Source: Diacronema lutheri (Eukaryota; Haptophyta; Pavlovophyceae; Pavlovales; Pavlovaceae). Taken from it: a stretch of 64,000 bases of DNA. The position numbers and the translations under genes were made by a program. Shown piece by piece: positions 37,501-47,844 of this stretch (the stretch's first letter is position 1; each line of letters opens with the position of its first letter). The DNA is taken from the NCBI GenBank assembly GCA_019448385.1, contig JAGTXO010000009.1, forward strand, positions 186,001 to 250,000. The letters run 5' to 3'. The notes beneath the pieces were generated by a model that saw nothing but the letters and a program-made list of their open reading frames with translations, made no database searches and was not told the origin of the DNA.

Positions 37501-38583
37501 GGCGGCTGCGGCCACGACCGTCGCGTACCGCTCGTCGTCCGCCTCCTCGACGAGCGCCTGCGCGGGCAGCTGACGCAGCGTCGACGAGCGCCGGCGATGC
37601 TGGAGAAGCGCCGCGTGCGCGTGACTCGCTGTGCCACACGCCTGCTGGAGAAGGGCGGAATGCTTGCCGCCCGCACCGACTGCTGCGGGGTCGAGATCGC
37701 GCGACTCGCGGCGCGTCGCGGCGGCAAAGGCGGCGGACGTGGCCGAAGGCCCAAAGCTGCCGTTGCGCGCAGGCGGCCCCGCGGCGAAGGCGACGCTCGC
37801 CCCGGCGACGCGCGCGTGGCTGGCGCGACGGTGCTGCACGGCGTGCTGCGCGGTGTGCGGCGGCGAGCTGCGGTCGCCCGCGGGCGCGGGCGGCGCCGGC
37901 AGTGCTGCGCCCGTCGCGAGTGGCTCGTCGCTCGCTCGGCGATCCACAGCAGCCTGCGACTGGCGCTGCAGCCGCCCGCCCGCGTGCGTGCGCTCGGCGG
38001 CGCGGACGAGCACGACGTATTCGGCAGGTGACGGCGGCCGGCAAAAGATCGCGGCAGCGCGGTTGGCCATCGTCGTCTTTGCTGGCGCCGCGTGCTCGTC
38101 AAGTGGTCGCAGTGGAGCGCGCTCGGGTGACGGTGGGCGCCGCGGCGGCGGCGTGCGCGAGTGGCGGGGCGTGCGCGCCGTCGCGCGCACGTCGACGGGC
38201 TGCGGCGTGCGCGCGGACTCGGCCGGGCGCGACGCGCCGGGGACGGCGTACGTTGCGGGCAGCGGGAGCGCAGCTGCGGCGCGCGACTGCGCCATCCATG
38301 TCAGCGCGGATGCGTCGTCGGCTGCCGCGCTCGTCGGCGCGCCGGCCGGCGCGTCGACCGGCGCGGCGTGCGCTCGCGTCGCCACCGCAGCAATGGTCGC
38401 CGCGCCCGCGGGCTCAACGCGGGGCGTTGCCTCGGCCGCGTGCGCCGGCGCCTCCAAGTGCGGCACCGCCTGCGCCGGGACGGCGTGCGGCTGCAGCAGC
38501 GGCAGCGCGCGTGGCGATCCAGGCGCAGCGCACAATGCTGCAGCCTGCCCGTCGTACGCGTCGGGTGGCGGCGCGCCCGCCAT
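34501..38583 (-). CDS. Large protein with two cyclic-nucleotide-binding-type domains
   Basis: 1360 residues, one exon. Residues 1-420 are Ala/Pro/Arg-rich and disordered. The first cNBD starts with YHVACTGERIFAQGDEGDAFWMVLRGCVAVHV near residue 435. Its phosphate-binding cassette, GTFGEIALSAATRRTATTIAL, lies only near 670, so about 150 acidic and disordered residues interrupt the domain. The FGEhAL...RxA cassette is intact, so cAMP or cGMP binding is plausible. A second cNBD (GEPVLEEGARMATIFVVWRGELDV ... GRGELLGELRTV, about 740-800) lacks the cassette Arg. The last 450 residues are disordered. No kinase, channel or GEF domain was seen; it resembles regulatory PKA-R- or CRIS1-like proteins. ATG 38643 (MPRRSGR) would overlap the neighbour's ATG, so 38583 is preferred. 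Confidence 0.65.
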   Translation of the reverse strand: MAGAPPPDAYDGQAAALCAAPGSPRALPLLQPHAVPAQAVPHLEAPAHAAEATPRVEPAGAATIAAVATRAHAAPVDAPAGAPTSAAADDASALTWMAQSRAAAALPLPATYAVPGASRPAESARTPQPVDVRATARTPRHSRTPPPRRPPSPERAPLRPLDEHAAPAKTTMANRAAAIFCRPPSPAEYVVLVRAAERTHAGGRLQRQSQAAVDRRASDEPLATGAALPAPPAPAGDRSSPPHTAQHAVQHRRASHARVAGASVAFAAGPPARNGSFGPSATSAAFAAATRRESRDLDPAAVGAGGKHSALLQQACGTASHAHAALLQHRRRSSTLRQLPAQALVEEADDERYATVVAAAAAAEPAPDSAAGLAALRASLRTPPALRSEADVRRISAALLSSARLEEMLTASESRGAGPEEEEVSIPALARACTYHVACTGERIFAQGDEGDAFWMVLRGCVAVHVASLHGLPLPPSDVPLIALVTQPRGDDGRVHYDGGDVGVDDDGDDGDGERWSLPAPGIRDDDDDGVPDSAPALRALIGAAGTATGRRPSRGVHPSLHDAHAEATEATEEAAAFALAGADGRGRRMRGGAHVRAGEGRLGAAPAAGAGSVTANGSEARARARADVRADKVEQHAKRPGVVLASAHLADWLGKQYGPAVRRVGALGTFGEIALSAATRRTATTIALSRTELIRVGRRAYVRHLGQAVRRALLAKKRLVQQLFRPGGGQALAPARAAQLTYALAQVRAEQGEPVLEEGARMATIFVVWRGELDVRRHGVTVGTLGRGELLGELRTVAHAVSDALAHERARAERASARGVGITAAGASGAHGADALYAAAVSSARVAAAERASFERYSLVVKSHGGADLLAISLTELLPRIDARTLARLARAQEELEESWAARARALGAGRRLLQFARESDAATDAATDAAIDAAAHAPRASPPRSPRAASRDERLPEARVMPELVSFLPPPVRGGKAAYGRVLDHLLDRALREADPMLVQSAPEEREADARALPAGDGARDGGGADGGRVAAREGERSRSLAMRSPPRRAESLRGTSTPVRTRSPSPARAPERARACAPMGAGSPRAEANSVTHVLRGAQPRGAGTLPLEMPAQPQQPACCSASLPAIESRASAQPDDARAGAAHASARGAGAGDSSPRGHCPALSPPTAAQPPRAAAAHAPPSAAASAQPPRTAAKGADDGDARSSEDEQDELFALLDANSTTRAQPVWRGALRAARYSPPRAPGGRPGAATAMPSRGGKVSRDELLGLVKQQLSSMRVAPARLDALGGHEDGSMAFLTLPVALPIALAASGGGAPSREALSRSLRALGQHAHANGSSAPDAPALLVEADARSGLWP

Positions 38584-38641
38584 CGCGGTCGTAACGGCCG
38601 ACGAGCGGATGATGCCGTAGATCCGTCCCGAACGGCGAGGC

Positions 38642-40084
38642 ATGCGGCCATGCGGCTCGTGGCTCGCCGCGGCGGCGTGGCTCGGCAGCGGCTGCGTGCG
38701 GCCAGCTCGTGGCGGGCCTGCACCGCCCGCCAGCGAGATGGACCCTGCGGCGGCCCGCGCCGCGTCGCCTCCCGCCATCTCGGCAGAGATGGCGCGTGTG
38801 CTTGCCGCCGCGGGCCTCGGCCTGCGCGAGGAGGTGGTCGCCATCGTCGCGCGAGCGCCCTCGGCCGGCGCGCTGCCTGTCGACCGCGAGCGCGCCGGCG
38901 CTGTCGTCGTGATGGCTGGACTCGCGCGCAAGTGCGACGACCCGGTCTACATGCGCGCGGCGATGCACGACTGCGCGCGCGGCGATGCGGCGATGGTTGC
39001 GGTCCTGCAGTTCTATGGCGCGCGCACCGGGCCGGGCCGGTCGGAGTGGAGATCGCTTGGCAACGAGAGCGCCGTCTACACTTTTGCGCACTGCGCCGAG
39101 CAGCTCGTCGCGGCGGCAAAGGCGTCGGGCGGCCGGTGCGAGCTCGTGCTCGGCAGGCAGTATTTTGACGAGGACCTGCACGCGCGCCCGCGCCCGTGCG
39201 CGGCGCAGAGCTCGGGTGCCAACCTCAACGTATACCGCACGGTCATACAGACCATCGCGCTCGGCCGCGCGCACGCGTGGGCGCGCCGCTTCTTCCCGCG
39301 CGCGCGCATGTACGTGCGTGCCCGCATGGACGGCCTCTTCTGCGTGCCGCCGCACGGCGCGCTGCAGCCGGACACACGCAAGCTGCTCGTCACGATGGAA
39401 GGCAAGCACGACGAGGTGACGGGGACATACCAGCTGGACGACCAGCTCGCCGTCCTCTCCGCCGACGTGGCCGACATCTACTACGGCGCGTGGAGGGTCT
39501 GGTCGCCATTCAACTGCTCGAACACGTGCTACGCGGGCGGCGGCTCGAACGCGGCCGACGCCGTCACCCTCGAGCTCACGCGCGCGTGCTCGGGCGAGGT
39601 CGCGCTGAACAAGTGGCTGACCGGCCAGGGCGTGCAGCCGACGGGCATGCTGCCCAAGCTGTCGCGCAGCCTCCGGCGGCCACGCGCGCACGCGCGCCGG
39701 CCGCGTCGCCGGCCCATCAATGTCACGGACGCGACCGTGGCGACCTTTCGCGCGCGCACCTGCCCGGCGGACTGGCTGGCGACGCTGCGCACGCCGCGGT
39801 CGGGCCCCTTCACGTGCGTGCAGCGCATGGGCATGCCGGGCGAGCCGCGTGACGTCGACTTTTGCGTGCTCTACGCGCGAAACATGCGTCGAATCCGCTG
39901 CCAGACCGCGCACAAGAACTACATGTGCATCATGCAGAACGTGCATAGGGCGCTCGCGCGCCCGCTGCCCGCCAGCGCGCCGCCGTCGCGGGCCGGCCGC
40001 GAGGGTGGCCGCCGGGCGGCGAGCAGCATGGGTGTCAAAAATCAGACTCGGACTGCTCGGCCGACGGTGGGCCGCGCCCTGTGA
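38642..40084 (+). CDS. Secretory-pathway glycosyltransferase-like protein
   Basis: 480 residues, one exon. It begins with a short signal-like segment (GSWLAAAAWLGSGCV). The central region has YRTVIQTIALGRAHAWARRFF followed by YVRARMDGLFCVPP, an R-x-R-x-D type motif, and then TYQLDDQLAVLSADVADIYYGAW. The sequence R-x-D followed by a DQ-x-A-x-x-S-x-x...Y block is typical of algal glycosyltransferase-like proteins whose Asp binds the nucleotide-sugar metal. Many cysteines (NTCYAGG, ARTCPADW, FTCVQ) fit a lumenal location. Donor and acceptor are unknown. The first ATG gives the signal sequence; ATG 38738 is the next choice. It is convergent with the VOC gene, 98 bp between the stops. Confidence 0.45.
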   Translation: MRPCGSWLAAAAWLGSGCVRPARGGPAPPASEMDPAAARAASPPAISAEMARVLAAAGLGLREEVVAIVARAPSAGALPVDRERAGAVVVMAGLARKCDDPVYMRAAMHDCARGDAAMVAVLQFYGARTGPGRSEWRSLGNESAVYTFAHCAEQLVAAAKASGGRCELVLGRQYFDEDLHARPRPCAAQSSGANLNVYRTVIQTIALGRAHAWARRFFPRARMYVRARMDGLFCVPPHGALQPDTRKLLVTMEGKHDEVTGTYQLDDQLAVLSADVADIYYGAWRVWSPFNCSNTCYAGGGSNAADAVTLELTRACSGEVALNKWLTGQGVQPTGMLPKLSRSLRRPRAHARRPRRRPINVTDATVATFRARTCPADWLATLRTPRSGPFTCVQRMGMPGEPRDVDFCVLYARNMRRIRCQTAHKNYMCIMQNVHRALARPLPASAPPSRAGREGGRRAASSMGVKNQTRTARPTVGRAL

Positions 40085-40182
40085 TGTTGCGATTCTGAAA
40101 GACGAGGGCGAGAACGTCTCAGCAACATCACCCGGTGAGCCCAGCCATCGTGACGATGCTTGTGCGAATGAGCGCCGCGGAC

Positions 40183-40695
40183 TCAGCCCGCACGCACAGC
40201 GGTCGCCTCCATGAATTCGAGCGCGTTGCCGTCTGGGTCGCGGCAAAAGAGCGCGCGGCGCCCCGACATGCTCATTGTGTGCGCCCATCCCACCGCGTCC
40301 AGGCTCTCACGCAGCGGTTCGATGCTTGCGACTGTGATGGCAATGTGCCTGTCGCGCCCGCCGTGCGCGGGCCGCCCGTCGATAGGATCGGGATTGGGCA
40401 GCTCCATCAGGTGCAGCTGGTGCGCGCCGCATCGGACAAAGGCGCCCGCGAAGGGGAGCGTGCTCGGCCTGTGCGCCGTGTCGTCGCCCATCCCAAGTAT
40501 GTTCGTGTAAAAGTCGAGCGACCGCGCCGTGTCGCTCACGAGGACGCCCGCGTGCTGAATGCCGCCAAAGTCGACAGCCGCGCAGCGCGCGAAAGCGCGC
40601 GTGGGAAACGCGGCGCGCGAGAGGCGTTCCATCACGGTGGTCCCGTGCGGCGGTGCGAACGAAAACGCGACCAGCGCGATCAGACCGGCGTGCAT
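40183..40695 (-). CDS. Plastid VOC/glyoxalase-family protein
   Basis: 170 residues, one exon. Residues 1-16 are a signal peptide (MHAGLIALVAFSFAPP). A basic transit segment with AAFPTRAF follows, the signal-plus-transit arrangement of complex plastids. The mature part reads IQHAGVLVSDTARSLDFYTNILGM, HLMELPNPDPIDGRPAHGG, DRHIAITV, then MSMSGRRALFCRDPDGNALEF. It is very close in pattern to the plant plastid glyoxalase-like protein of the At5g57040 type. The four VOC metal ligands are in place: His48, Glu98, His117, Glu160. A glyoxalase I-type or related isomerase/dioxygenase activity is likely; glutathione-site residues are not diagnostic. Confidence 0.8.
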   Translation of the reverse strand: MHAGLIALVAFSFAPPHGTTVMERLSRAAFPTRAFARCAAVDFGGIQHAGVLVSDTARSLDFYTNILGMGDDTAHRPSTLPFAGAFVRCGAHQLHLMELPNPDPIDGRPAHGGRDRHIAITVASIEPLRESLDAVGWAHTMSMSGRRALFCRDPDGNALEFMEATAVRAG

Positions 40696-40923
40696 TGCGC
40701 CACACCTTCGGGTGGAGCGAGACTCCGTCGATTCGGAGTCAGCTGACTGTGAGGCCAGCGTGAGTGCCGGCCCACTGAAAGCCCACTCAGGCACACGCTT
40801 GAGAGTCACTTCCAAAGCGCGCCCGTCGGCCGTCGCGCCCTCTCCCCGCTCTTGGCCTTTGGTCTTTGCGCTGAAGCAGCGCCTGCTCCGTTTCGCGCCT
40901 TCGCGCGTGGCCGGCGCTCCCAG

Positions 40924-42367
40924 CTACAAGCCCGCGCGCACGAACGCGTCGCGCGGTGCCTTGATCGCGTCGATCGCCTGCTGCACGGTCGCGGGCGTGG
41001 TCGCCAGCTCGTCGCACACGCCGTGCAGCGTCGGCGGCTCCACGTCGCCCATCACGGGCGCGCGCGCGCGCACGAGCTCGTCGAAGGCGAGCATGAGCGC
41101 GGCGGCTGCAACGGTTTTCGGCTGCTTGCCGACGAGGAGCGACTCGCTCGCGATCCAGTCGAGCAGCCCGAAGGCGTGCTGCTTGATCTGCAGCGTGGCC
41201 CGCAGCTTGTCGCCGCCGCCGCACACGCGCTCGGCGACGCGCGAGACGAGGCCCTTGGCCGCCGGCGCGACGCCGACGGACGAGGGGGCGGGCTGCGCCA
41301 GCGGCGCTGCGTCGCTGTTTACGCAGCCGTCGGCCTTGCGCCACTTGAGCGCGTGGACAAGGAGCGGGTGGAACCTGCGGAACGCGCTTGCCTCCTTGTC
41401 TTGCAGGTGCACGTCGAATTCCTGCATGGCACGCGCCACGCCCTCGCCGCCGCCCGCGTCCGCGGAACGCTTGGACGCAACGAGCAAGAATGCGGCCGCG
41501 GCGGCGGACGCGGCGTGCGGGCCGGTGGCCTTGCGCATGCGGCAGCCCTCGGCGCGGCACCGCCCATCGTGCTCGTCCAGCTGCGCCGCCCACCGCTCGG
41601 CCAGCTGCTTCGCCTCGCCGCTGATCGCGCCGCCGACGCGCGCCTTCTCGCCGAGGCTGTCGATAGCGGCGAGGTACCGTTCGAGCTGTTTGCTCGCCTT
41701 GACGGGCTTGCGCGATCGCGCGGCGGGCGGCGCGCCGTCGGTCTTGCCGAGCTGCTCCGCTGCCGCGAGCAGCTCGGCCGGCGCGTCCTGCACGCGGAGC
41801 TGCGCGCGCTGGAGCGACTGGATGGCTGGGTTGGGCAACTGCCCGCGCCGCTCGACGGCGCCCGCGATGAAGGAGCCGAGGCGGCCGTCGGCGCGGAACT
41901 CGGCGCGCTTCTTCTGCTCCTTGTCCGCTGCGCTATCGTCAGCAAACACGCGCGACTCCTCCTCCGTCGAGAGCACGCGGTTGGCGTCGACCGCGCCGCA
42001 CGCGAGGCACACGTAGTTGCCGTTCTTGTAGTCGGTCTCCCACAGCCTCGGGTTGTCGTTGCGGCAATTGGCGCAGACTGGGCCACGCGCGGTGCGGCGG
42101 GACGACACGTCGGCGCGCGCGAAGGCGCCCGAACGCGCGTGCACCGTGCCCGCGCCGCGCCGCGCGCACACCTCCGGTCTTGGCCTTGGCGCCCTTTGCG
42201 CGCGCCTCGGCCCCCGCGGCCGTCATTCCGCCCATCGTGCTCTCCGGGCCGCGGCGCTCGCGGATGGGGCCGTCCGCACTGATCTTCTTGACCAGGCTCT
42301 GGCTCGAAGCCGTGATCGCGCCGATCAGGTCGGCGCCGCGCGGCGGCTTGGTCGCACGCCCCATCAT
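40924..42367 (-). CDS. TFIIB-family general transcription factor
   Basis: Exons 42367-42172 and 42077-40924 give 449 residues; the 94-nt intron (GTGTGC...CCCAG, phase 1) restores the first zinc cysteine codon run (KTG-VCANC). A 65-residue N-terminal extension precedes the zinc ribbon C-x2-C...C-x2-C (VCANCRND, VCLACGA) and a B-reader-like VLSTEEESRVFADD. Two cyclin-like repeats follow. The first carries a Cys-containing insertion (CRAEGCRMRKATG); the second has LLVGKQPKTVAAAALMLAFD. TFIIB recruits Pol II and sets the start site. BRF1 or another TFIIB paralog is possible because the repeats are divergent, but BRF-specific C-terminal blocks are absent. It is divergent from the KdsD-like gene, with 76 bp between starts. 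Confidence 0.75.
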
Positions 42368-42443
42368 AACGGGCTCGCGTCGAGGACGGCCGCAGAGGAC
42401 GGTCGCGCTGAGAGTATGGTAGGACAAGAACCCACGTCACAGC

Positions 42444-43253
42444 ATGGCCGGCGCATTCTACCGCTCGTTGCGCGCCGACCAGGAGGTCGTCGCGCGGGCG
42501 GTGTGCGCGCTGCGCGGGCGAGAGGAGCGCGTCGCGTCGTTCGTCGCGGCGCTTCACGGCTGCGGCGGCACCATCCTGCCCACCGCGCTCGGCAAGAGCG
42601 CGGCGGCGGCCATCCGCCTCGCGTCGTCGCTTCGCGCGCTCGGCGCGCGAGCGCACTGGGTCCACGCCGCGGAGTGGTCACACGGCGACTTGGGCGCCGT
42701 GCGCGCGGATGACGTGCTCGTGTGCATCTCCAACAGCGGGCGCACCGCCGAGCTCCTCGCCCTCGCCGTCGAGCTGCGCGCGCGGCCGCGGCCGCCGACG
42801 CTTCTCGCGATTACAGGCGACGAGCGCTCGCCGCTCGCGCAGCTCGCGTGCGCCGAGCTCGCCTGCCCGGTGCCGAGCCAGCACGAGATTCTCGGGCTCA
42901 TTCCGGCGGGTAGCGCCATCGCGCAGGACGTGCTCGTCAACGCCGTCGTCGCGCAGCTCGCCGAGCTGCGCCGCACGACCGCAGCCGACGTGATGGCCAC
43001 GCACCCGGGCGGCGCGATCGGCGAGGCGGCGCGGCGGACGCGCGGCGCTGGCGGCGTCTCGGCCGACGCGGCACGGGATGGTGACGTGGTCCCCCGTGAG
43101 GGTTCGCAGCACCGCGCGCGCGCCGCGCGAGACGACGCGGGCCGGGCGTCGAGGGCGGCGCACGCGCACGTGCTCGCGATCGGGGCGGCGGATGCGTGCG
43201 CTGGTGCGCGGGCCAGCGTGCCGCAGCTCTGCCCGGTCGCGAAGCGCAGCTGA
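42444..43253 (+). CDS. kdsD: SIS-domain sugar-phosphate isomerase, KdsD-like (no CBS domains)
   Basis: 269 residues, one exon. The SIS fold covers about residues 30-200: ILPTALGKSAAAAIRLASSL (GKS at 50-52), HWVHAAEWSHGDLGAVRADD, VLVCISNSGRTAELLAL, SQHEILGLIPAGSAIAQDVLVN and MATHPGGAIGEAA. These blocks follow arabinose-5-phosphate isomerase (KdsD/KpsF), including the SHGDLG and HPGGA motifs. The enzyme makes arabinose 5-phosphate for KDO synthesis; algae and plants use KDO in cell-surface polysaccharides. The two C-terminal CBS domains of bacterial KdsD are missing. The last 65 residues are low complexity with no CBS pattern in any frame. 43254-43417 is A+T-rich and gene-free. Confidence 0.7.
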   Translation: MAGAFYRSLRADQEVVARAVCALRGREERVASFVAALHGCGGTILPTALGKSAAAAIRLASSLRALGARAHWVHAAEWSHGDLGAVRADDVLVCISNSGRTAELLALAVELRARPRPPTLLAITGDERSPLAQLACAELACPVPSQHEILGLIPAGSAIAQDVLVNAVVAQLAELRRTTAADVMATHPGGAIGEAARRTRGAGGVSADAARDGDVVPREGSQHRARAARDDAGRASRAAHAHVLAIGAADACAGARASVPQLCPVAKRS

Positions 43254-43417
43254 CGCGCATCCGCAGGGGCGGCGGGCGCTCGGCGCTCGCCGCTTCAGTA
43301 GAAAAATCAAAAAAGTTTATGTGTTGGTAAGTACTCATAATAAAGCCAAGACTAGTAGCAGTGAACCTGTGAGGGTGCCGCGCGCGGGTGGCGCGATCCG
43401 GTGAGCGCCCGGCCGGC

Positions 43418-46400
43418 ATGCTGCGCGCGGAGATGGAGGTGCACTGCAGCCTCGCGCGCTTCGACAACGTGGCGCTCTACGCGCAGGGCCACTACGCGCT
43501 CCGCGTCTCCGCGCGCGCCGAGTGCTCGGGTGCGCCGCTCGCGCTCGGCGGCCACCGGCGCTGGCGCGCGGCGCCGAGTGCGCGCGCCGCGTGGCAGCCT
43601 CCGCCGTCGCCGGACGCGCGGAGCTGCACGACGACGCCTGTGCTGGTCACGTACGCGCACCAGCAGCACGCGCTCGACGAGTCGCTCTGGTTCCGCGCCG
43701 AGCTCGGCGTGAGCTCCGTTCGTGACGGCTCGGACGGCCGGCCGGCACTGCGCACCGAGCCGATCGTGCTCCGCTTCGAGCTGCTCACGCTCACGGTTGC
43801 CGAAGCGGCGCGCGCCCAGGCCGAGGCTGCAGCGAACTCGGGCCCGCCCGACCGCTCCGGCCGTGCGATCGCCGCGCGCCTTCGCCCCGTGTGCGCGGCC
43901 GAGCTGCGGTTGCTCGGCGCGAGCGCGCCGAGCGCCGTCTATCGTCCCGCGTACGCGCCGATCCTCTTCGACGAGTGGCACTGGTGCGTGGCGCACGCGG
44001 TGGTGGGAGCGCGTCTGGTCGGCCTGCGCGTGCACGCGCCGCGCTCGCCTCTCTGCCTGCCGCGCCTCGGCTGGTGGCGCACGGCGCCCGCCGACCGCGC
44101 CGACGCGGCGGCCGCGCGGCCGCCGTCGGTCGGCCCGGCGGGCGCCGCACGCGGCGTCAGTGGCAGCTCAGGCGGCGCCTACTCGGTTGAGTGCATGCAC
44201 GACGCGGCGGCTCTTGGCGCACTGCCAGGCGGCGCAGCGCCCGCTGGCCATGCGGCACGCGAGTTGCCGCCGGCGGGTGCGCCATGCGGCTGTGACCGCG
44301 CCAGCGCAGCGGACGGCGCGCGTGGCCGCGCGCCGCCCGCTGCGTCGGATCGGCGCGAGCGCGCGACGGCGCGCGTGCCTCCCTCGACGTCCGACAACCG
44401 CGACGAGCGCAGCGGCACGGCCGACGAGGAGGGGAGCAGCAGCAGCAGCTCGACGGGGCGCGCGACGCCGCCGCCTGCGCACGCGTGCGGGCGCGGCACA
44501 GCCGTCGCAGCTGATGCTGTCTGGTCGTCGGCCTCCGCTCGTGAGACGGTCGATGGCCTCGTGCGGCTGCTTCCCGAGCTCGACGAGACGCTCGCGGACG
44601 AGCCGCTTGCCGCGCACGGCGAGGGCGGCGGCTGTCCGGAGAGCAGCGGGTCCGGCAAGGGGCAGGAGAGCAGCGGGTCCGGAAAGGGGCAGGCGAGCGG
44701 CGGGTCCGGCAAGGGGCAGAATGGCGGTTTGCTGTGGGGCGTGGTGCCTGCGGACGGCGGCGGGCGCGGCGCGGCGGTCTCGGTCGTTGCGCCGCGCGCC
44801 TGGCGCCAAGCGAGCGGCTTCTTTGCGCTGACGAAGCCGAGCTCGCTCAGCACGCTCCTCGCCGTCGCGCCGTCGCGCAGGTCGGCACGGCGCGCGTCGC
44901 GCGCGCGCGGCGCGGGCGACGAGGGCGCGCGCACGGCCTACCCGCGCGCGCGTCACTGGGCGCGCGCGTGTGCGGGCGGCGGTGCAGGCGCGGCCTCCGC
45001 GGCCTCCGAGCGCGAGGCGTGCGGTCTGCTCTGCACGCTCTACGCGCGGTGCATTGCCGCGTGCTGGCTCGCGCACGAGGCGATGGCGGCGGATTTGCGC
45101 GGCAACGACGCGGCGTGTGGCGGCTCGGGCGAGGGCGTGGGCGTGCGGCCGTTCGAGCTGGCGGGCTGCGGCGCGCTTGGCGACGGCGCGATTGGTTGGA
45201 CGGGTGGTGGGCCGGCAGCGCGCGCGTCCGACGTCGGTGTGCGTGCCGACGAGCCGTGCGCCACCTGCGACGACGCCTGCGCGTGCGTTGAGCCGGGCGC
45301 GCGCACGCCGCTGCTCGAGCAAGCAGCCAGCCTGCCCGACGGCGGCCCCTGCGACTCTGCGCGTTGGGGCGGCGCGGAGAGCGGCGGGCGCGCGTCGCTC
45401 GGCATGGCGGCCGTGCGGCTCGAGGTGTCGAGCAGCCGCGCGAGTGCGGACGAGGGGGCGGAGGAGGGGGTGGAGACGGGGGCGGGGGCGGAGGGTGCGC
45501 GCGTGGCTGGACCAAGCGGCTCGCGCGCGCATCCGCAGCAGCCGCAGCCGCAGCCGCAGCCGCCGCAGCCGCAAACGGCGGCTGCGTTTGTCGACACGCG
45601 CCACTCGTCGGCTGACGCCGCGCCCGCGCGCGAGGTTGCGCGCGCGTCGAGCACGCGCGCGCTGCGCGAGGACGCGCATCGCCGCGCGTCGTTGCCACAG
45701 CCCTATCCGTCGCCGCCCGCGCCAACAAACCCGACCGATGCGGCGTCTACGCCGCGCGCGGCGCGAGCGGAGCGCGCCGCATCCGACGCGCGCGCAGAGC
45801 AGCGCACGTGCGGCGTGAGCGGCGTGAGCTCGGCTGTGCGATCCGAAGTCCAAAGGGGCACGGAGCAGGGCGAGTCGCCGCGCACGCCGCTGTGCGCGCG
45901 CGACGACGGCGCGAGCCGAGCGCAGTCGGCCGGCGCATCGTTTGGCGGAAGTTCGATCACGAGCGCGGCCGCCGCCACGGCCGGCACGTTCGCGAGCGCG
46001 TTGCACCGGCCGCTGCCGCTCGGCCGGAGCGCGCGCTCGGCGCGCGGCAGCGCGGCGACGGACGACGGCACAGCGGCCGATGGCGACGGCGACGGCGATG
46101 TGGACGGCGGGCAGGCGACGCGCTCGGCGCGCACGCAGCCATCGTGGCCTCGCCTTGAAACGGCGAGGCGGCAGGGTGCACGCGCGGTCAGGGCGGCGGC
46201 AACGGGTGCAGACCTAGAATGGCCGTTGTCGATCGATGTGCGCATTGTGGGCATGCGCGCGCCGTCGCCGTCGCAGCCGTTGGGCGGCGCTCGCCCGCCG
46301 CCAAGCCCGCCGCCAAGCCCGCCGGCCTACACGGCGCACGCACTCGCGACGACCCGGGCCGACGCACGGGGCGCGCGCGCCGAGCCAACGCAGGCGCGCG

Positions 46401-47785
46401 GCGTGGATCGGCCGCAGCCGGGTGGCGACGCGGGCGCGGGCGCGGGCAGCGACGCGCTCGCGCCCGTCGAGGCGGCGATCGTCGCCGCCGCGCACGCGCA
46501 CGCACGCGCGCGGTTGGCGTGTGGGCGTGCGGGCGTGGGCGGCGCGCTGCGCGCGCTCGCGCTCGACCTCGAGCACGCGCGCGCGCAGCTCCGCGCGCTC
46601 GGTGCTCGCCATCGCGCGGCGTGGGACGGCTGCGCGGCCGCCGCGCTTCTCGGCGTGCCGCATGGCGGCCAGCCGAGCGCCCGCGCGGCGTGCGCGCGCG
46701 CGCTGCATCGGCTTGCGCGCGCGCGCTCGCCGCCCGTCGACGCCGTCGGCGCGCCCTCGTCCGCCGCTCGCCGCGCTGCGGCCGCCGATCGGCCCGATCG
46801 CGTGGCGGCGCTCGACGCGCCCGTGCCTTCCGCCGCCGACCCATCGGCGGCCGACGTGGACGCGGCGACGGCGGAGCTCATTGCCGCGCACGCGGCGGCG
46901 TGGGCGGACGAGCGCGTGCTGCTGCGCGCACCGTCGCCGCGGGCGGACGGAGGGCGCGGAGGACGCGCGTCGCCGCTGCGCGACAGCACGTCGTGCGTGG
47001 TGCGCACGTGCGCGCTGCCGCGCCTCGCGGCGCGCGCCGCCCTCCGCCTTGGCGTGCTCGTGCGCGCGCGCCGCGCGCTGCCCGAGGCCCTCGGCCGCGA
47101 TGTTGTCCTTGACCGTGCGCTGCCGCCGTGCGCGCGGCAGCCCCGCCTGATGCCGTGCGCGCAGCGCGGGCGCGGCGCGGGCGGCGGGCATTCGCGCGTG
47201 GGCCCGCCGACCGTCCGCGAGAGGCCGCTGCTCGCGTGGCCGATTGCCGACGCGCAGCCGCAGCAGCCCCCAGCTTGGCCGGCGCCGCCAAATCCGCCCG
47301 CCACGCCGCCGCGCGCGCGCGCGCCCGCGCCGTCGCCGGCGCCGGCGAGCCCGCACGCGGGCGGGTCGCGCGACCCACCCGCCGTGCTGCTCGTCGTGTT
47401 CGTGCACGGCCTCTTTGGCAATCGGTACGACCTGCAGCTCTACGCACACGCCCTCGCGCTGCACGTGCCCTCGTGCCGCACGCTGCTCTCACGCGCCAAC
47501 GAGGGGAAAACGCTCGACAGCTTTGAGACGATGGGCAACCGGCTCGCGCTCGAGGTGCGCCAGTTTGTCGCCATGCAGCTCGACGCGATCGGCGTCGACG
47601 CCCTGCTGCTGCCACGGCCGGCGGGCGGTGCAGCGCACGGCTCGAACGATGCGCCTGCGCTGTCGCCGGCCGACGCGTTGCCGCGCGCCGGAGCGGTGAG
47701 CGACGCCTCGGGGCCGAGCGCCGCGCTCCCGCCCTCGCCCTCGCCGGCCGTGCGCGCCGCCGGCGCGCCCGCCGACGCTGCCGCC

Positions 47786-47843
<58 letters not shown>

Positions 47844-47844
47844 C

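Noticed and set aside
38641-38644. Start codons of the cNBD gene (-) and glycosyltransferase-like gene (+) sharing the palindrome CATG; a similar case at 33573-33576
   Set aside because: CATG automatically gives ATG on both strands, so an apparent shared start is expected by chance; a downstream ATG (38583) suits the minus-strand gene.
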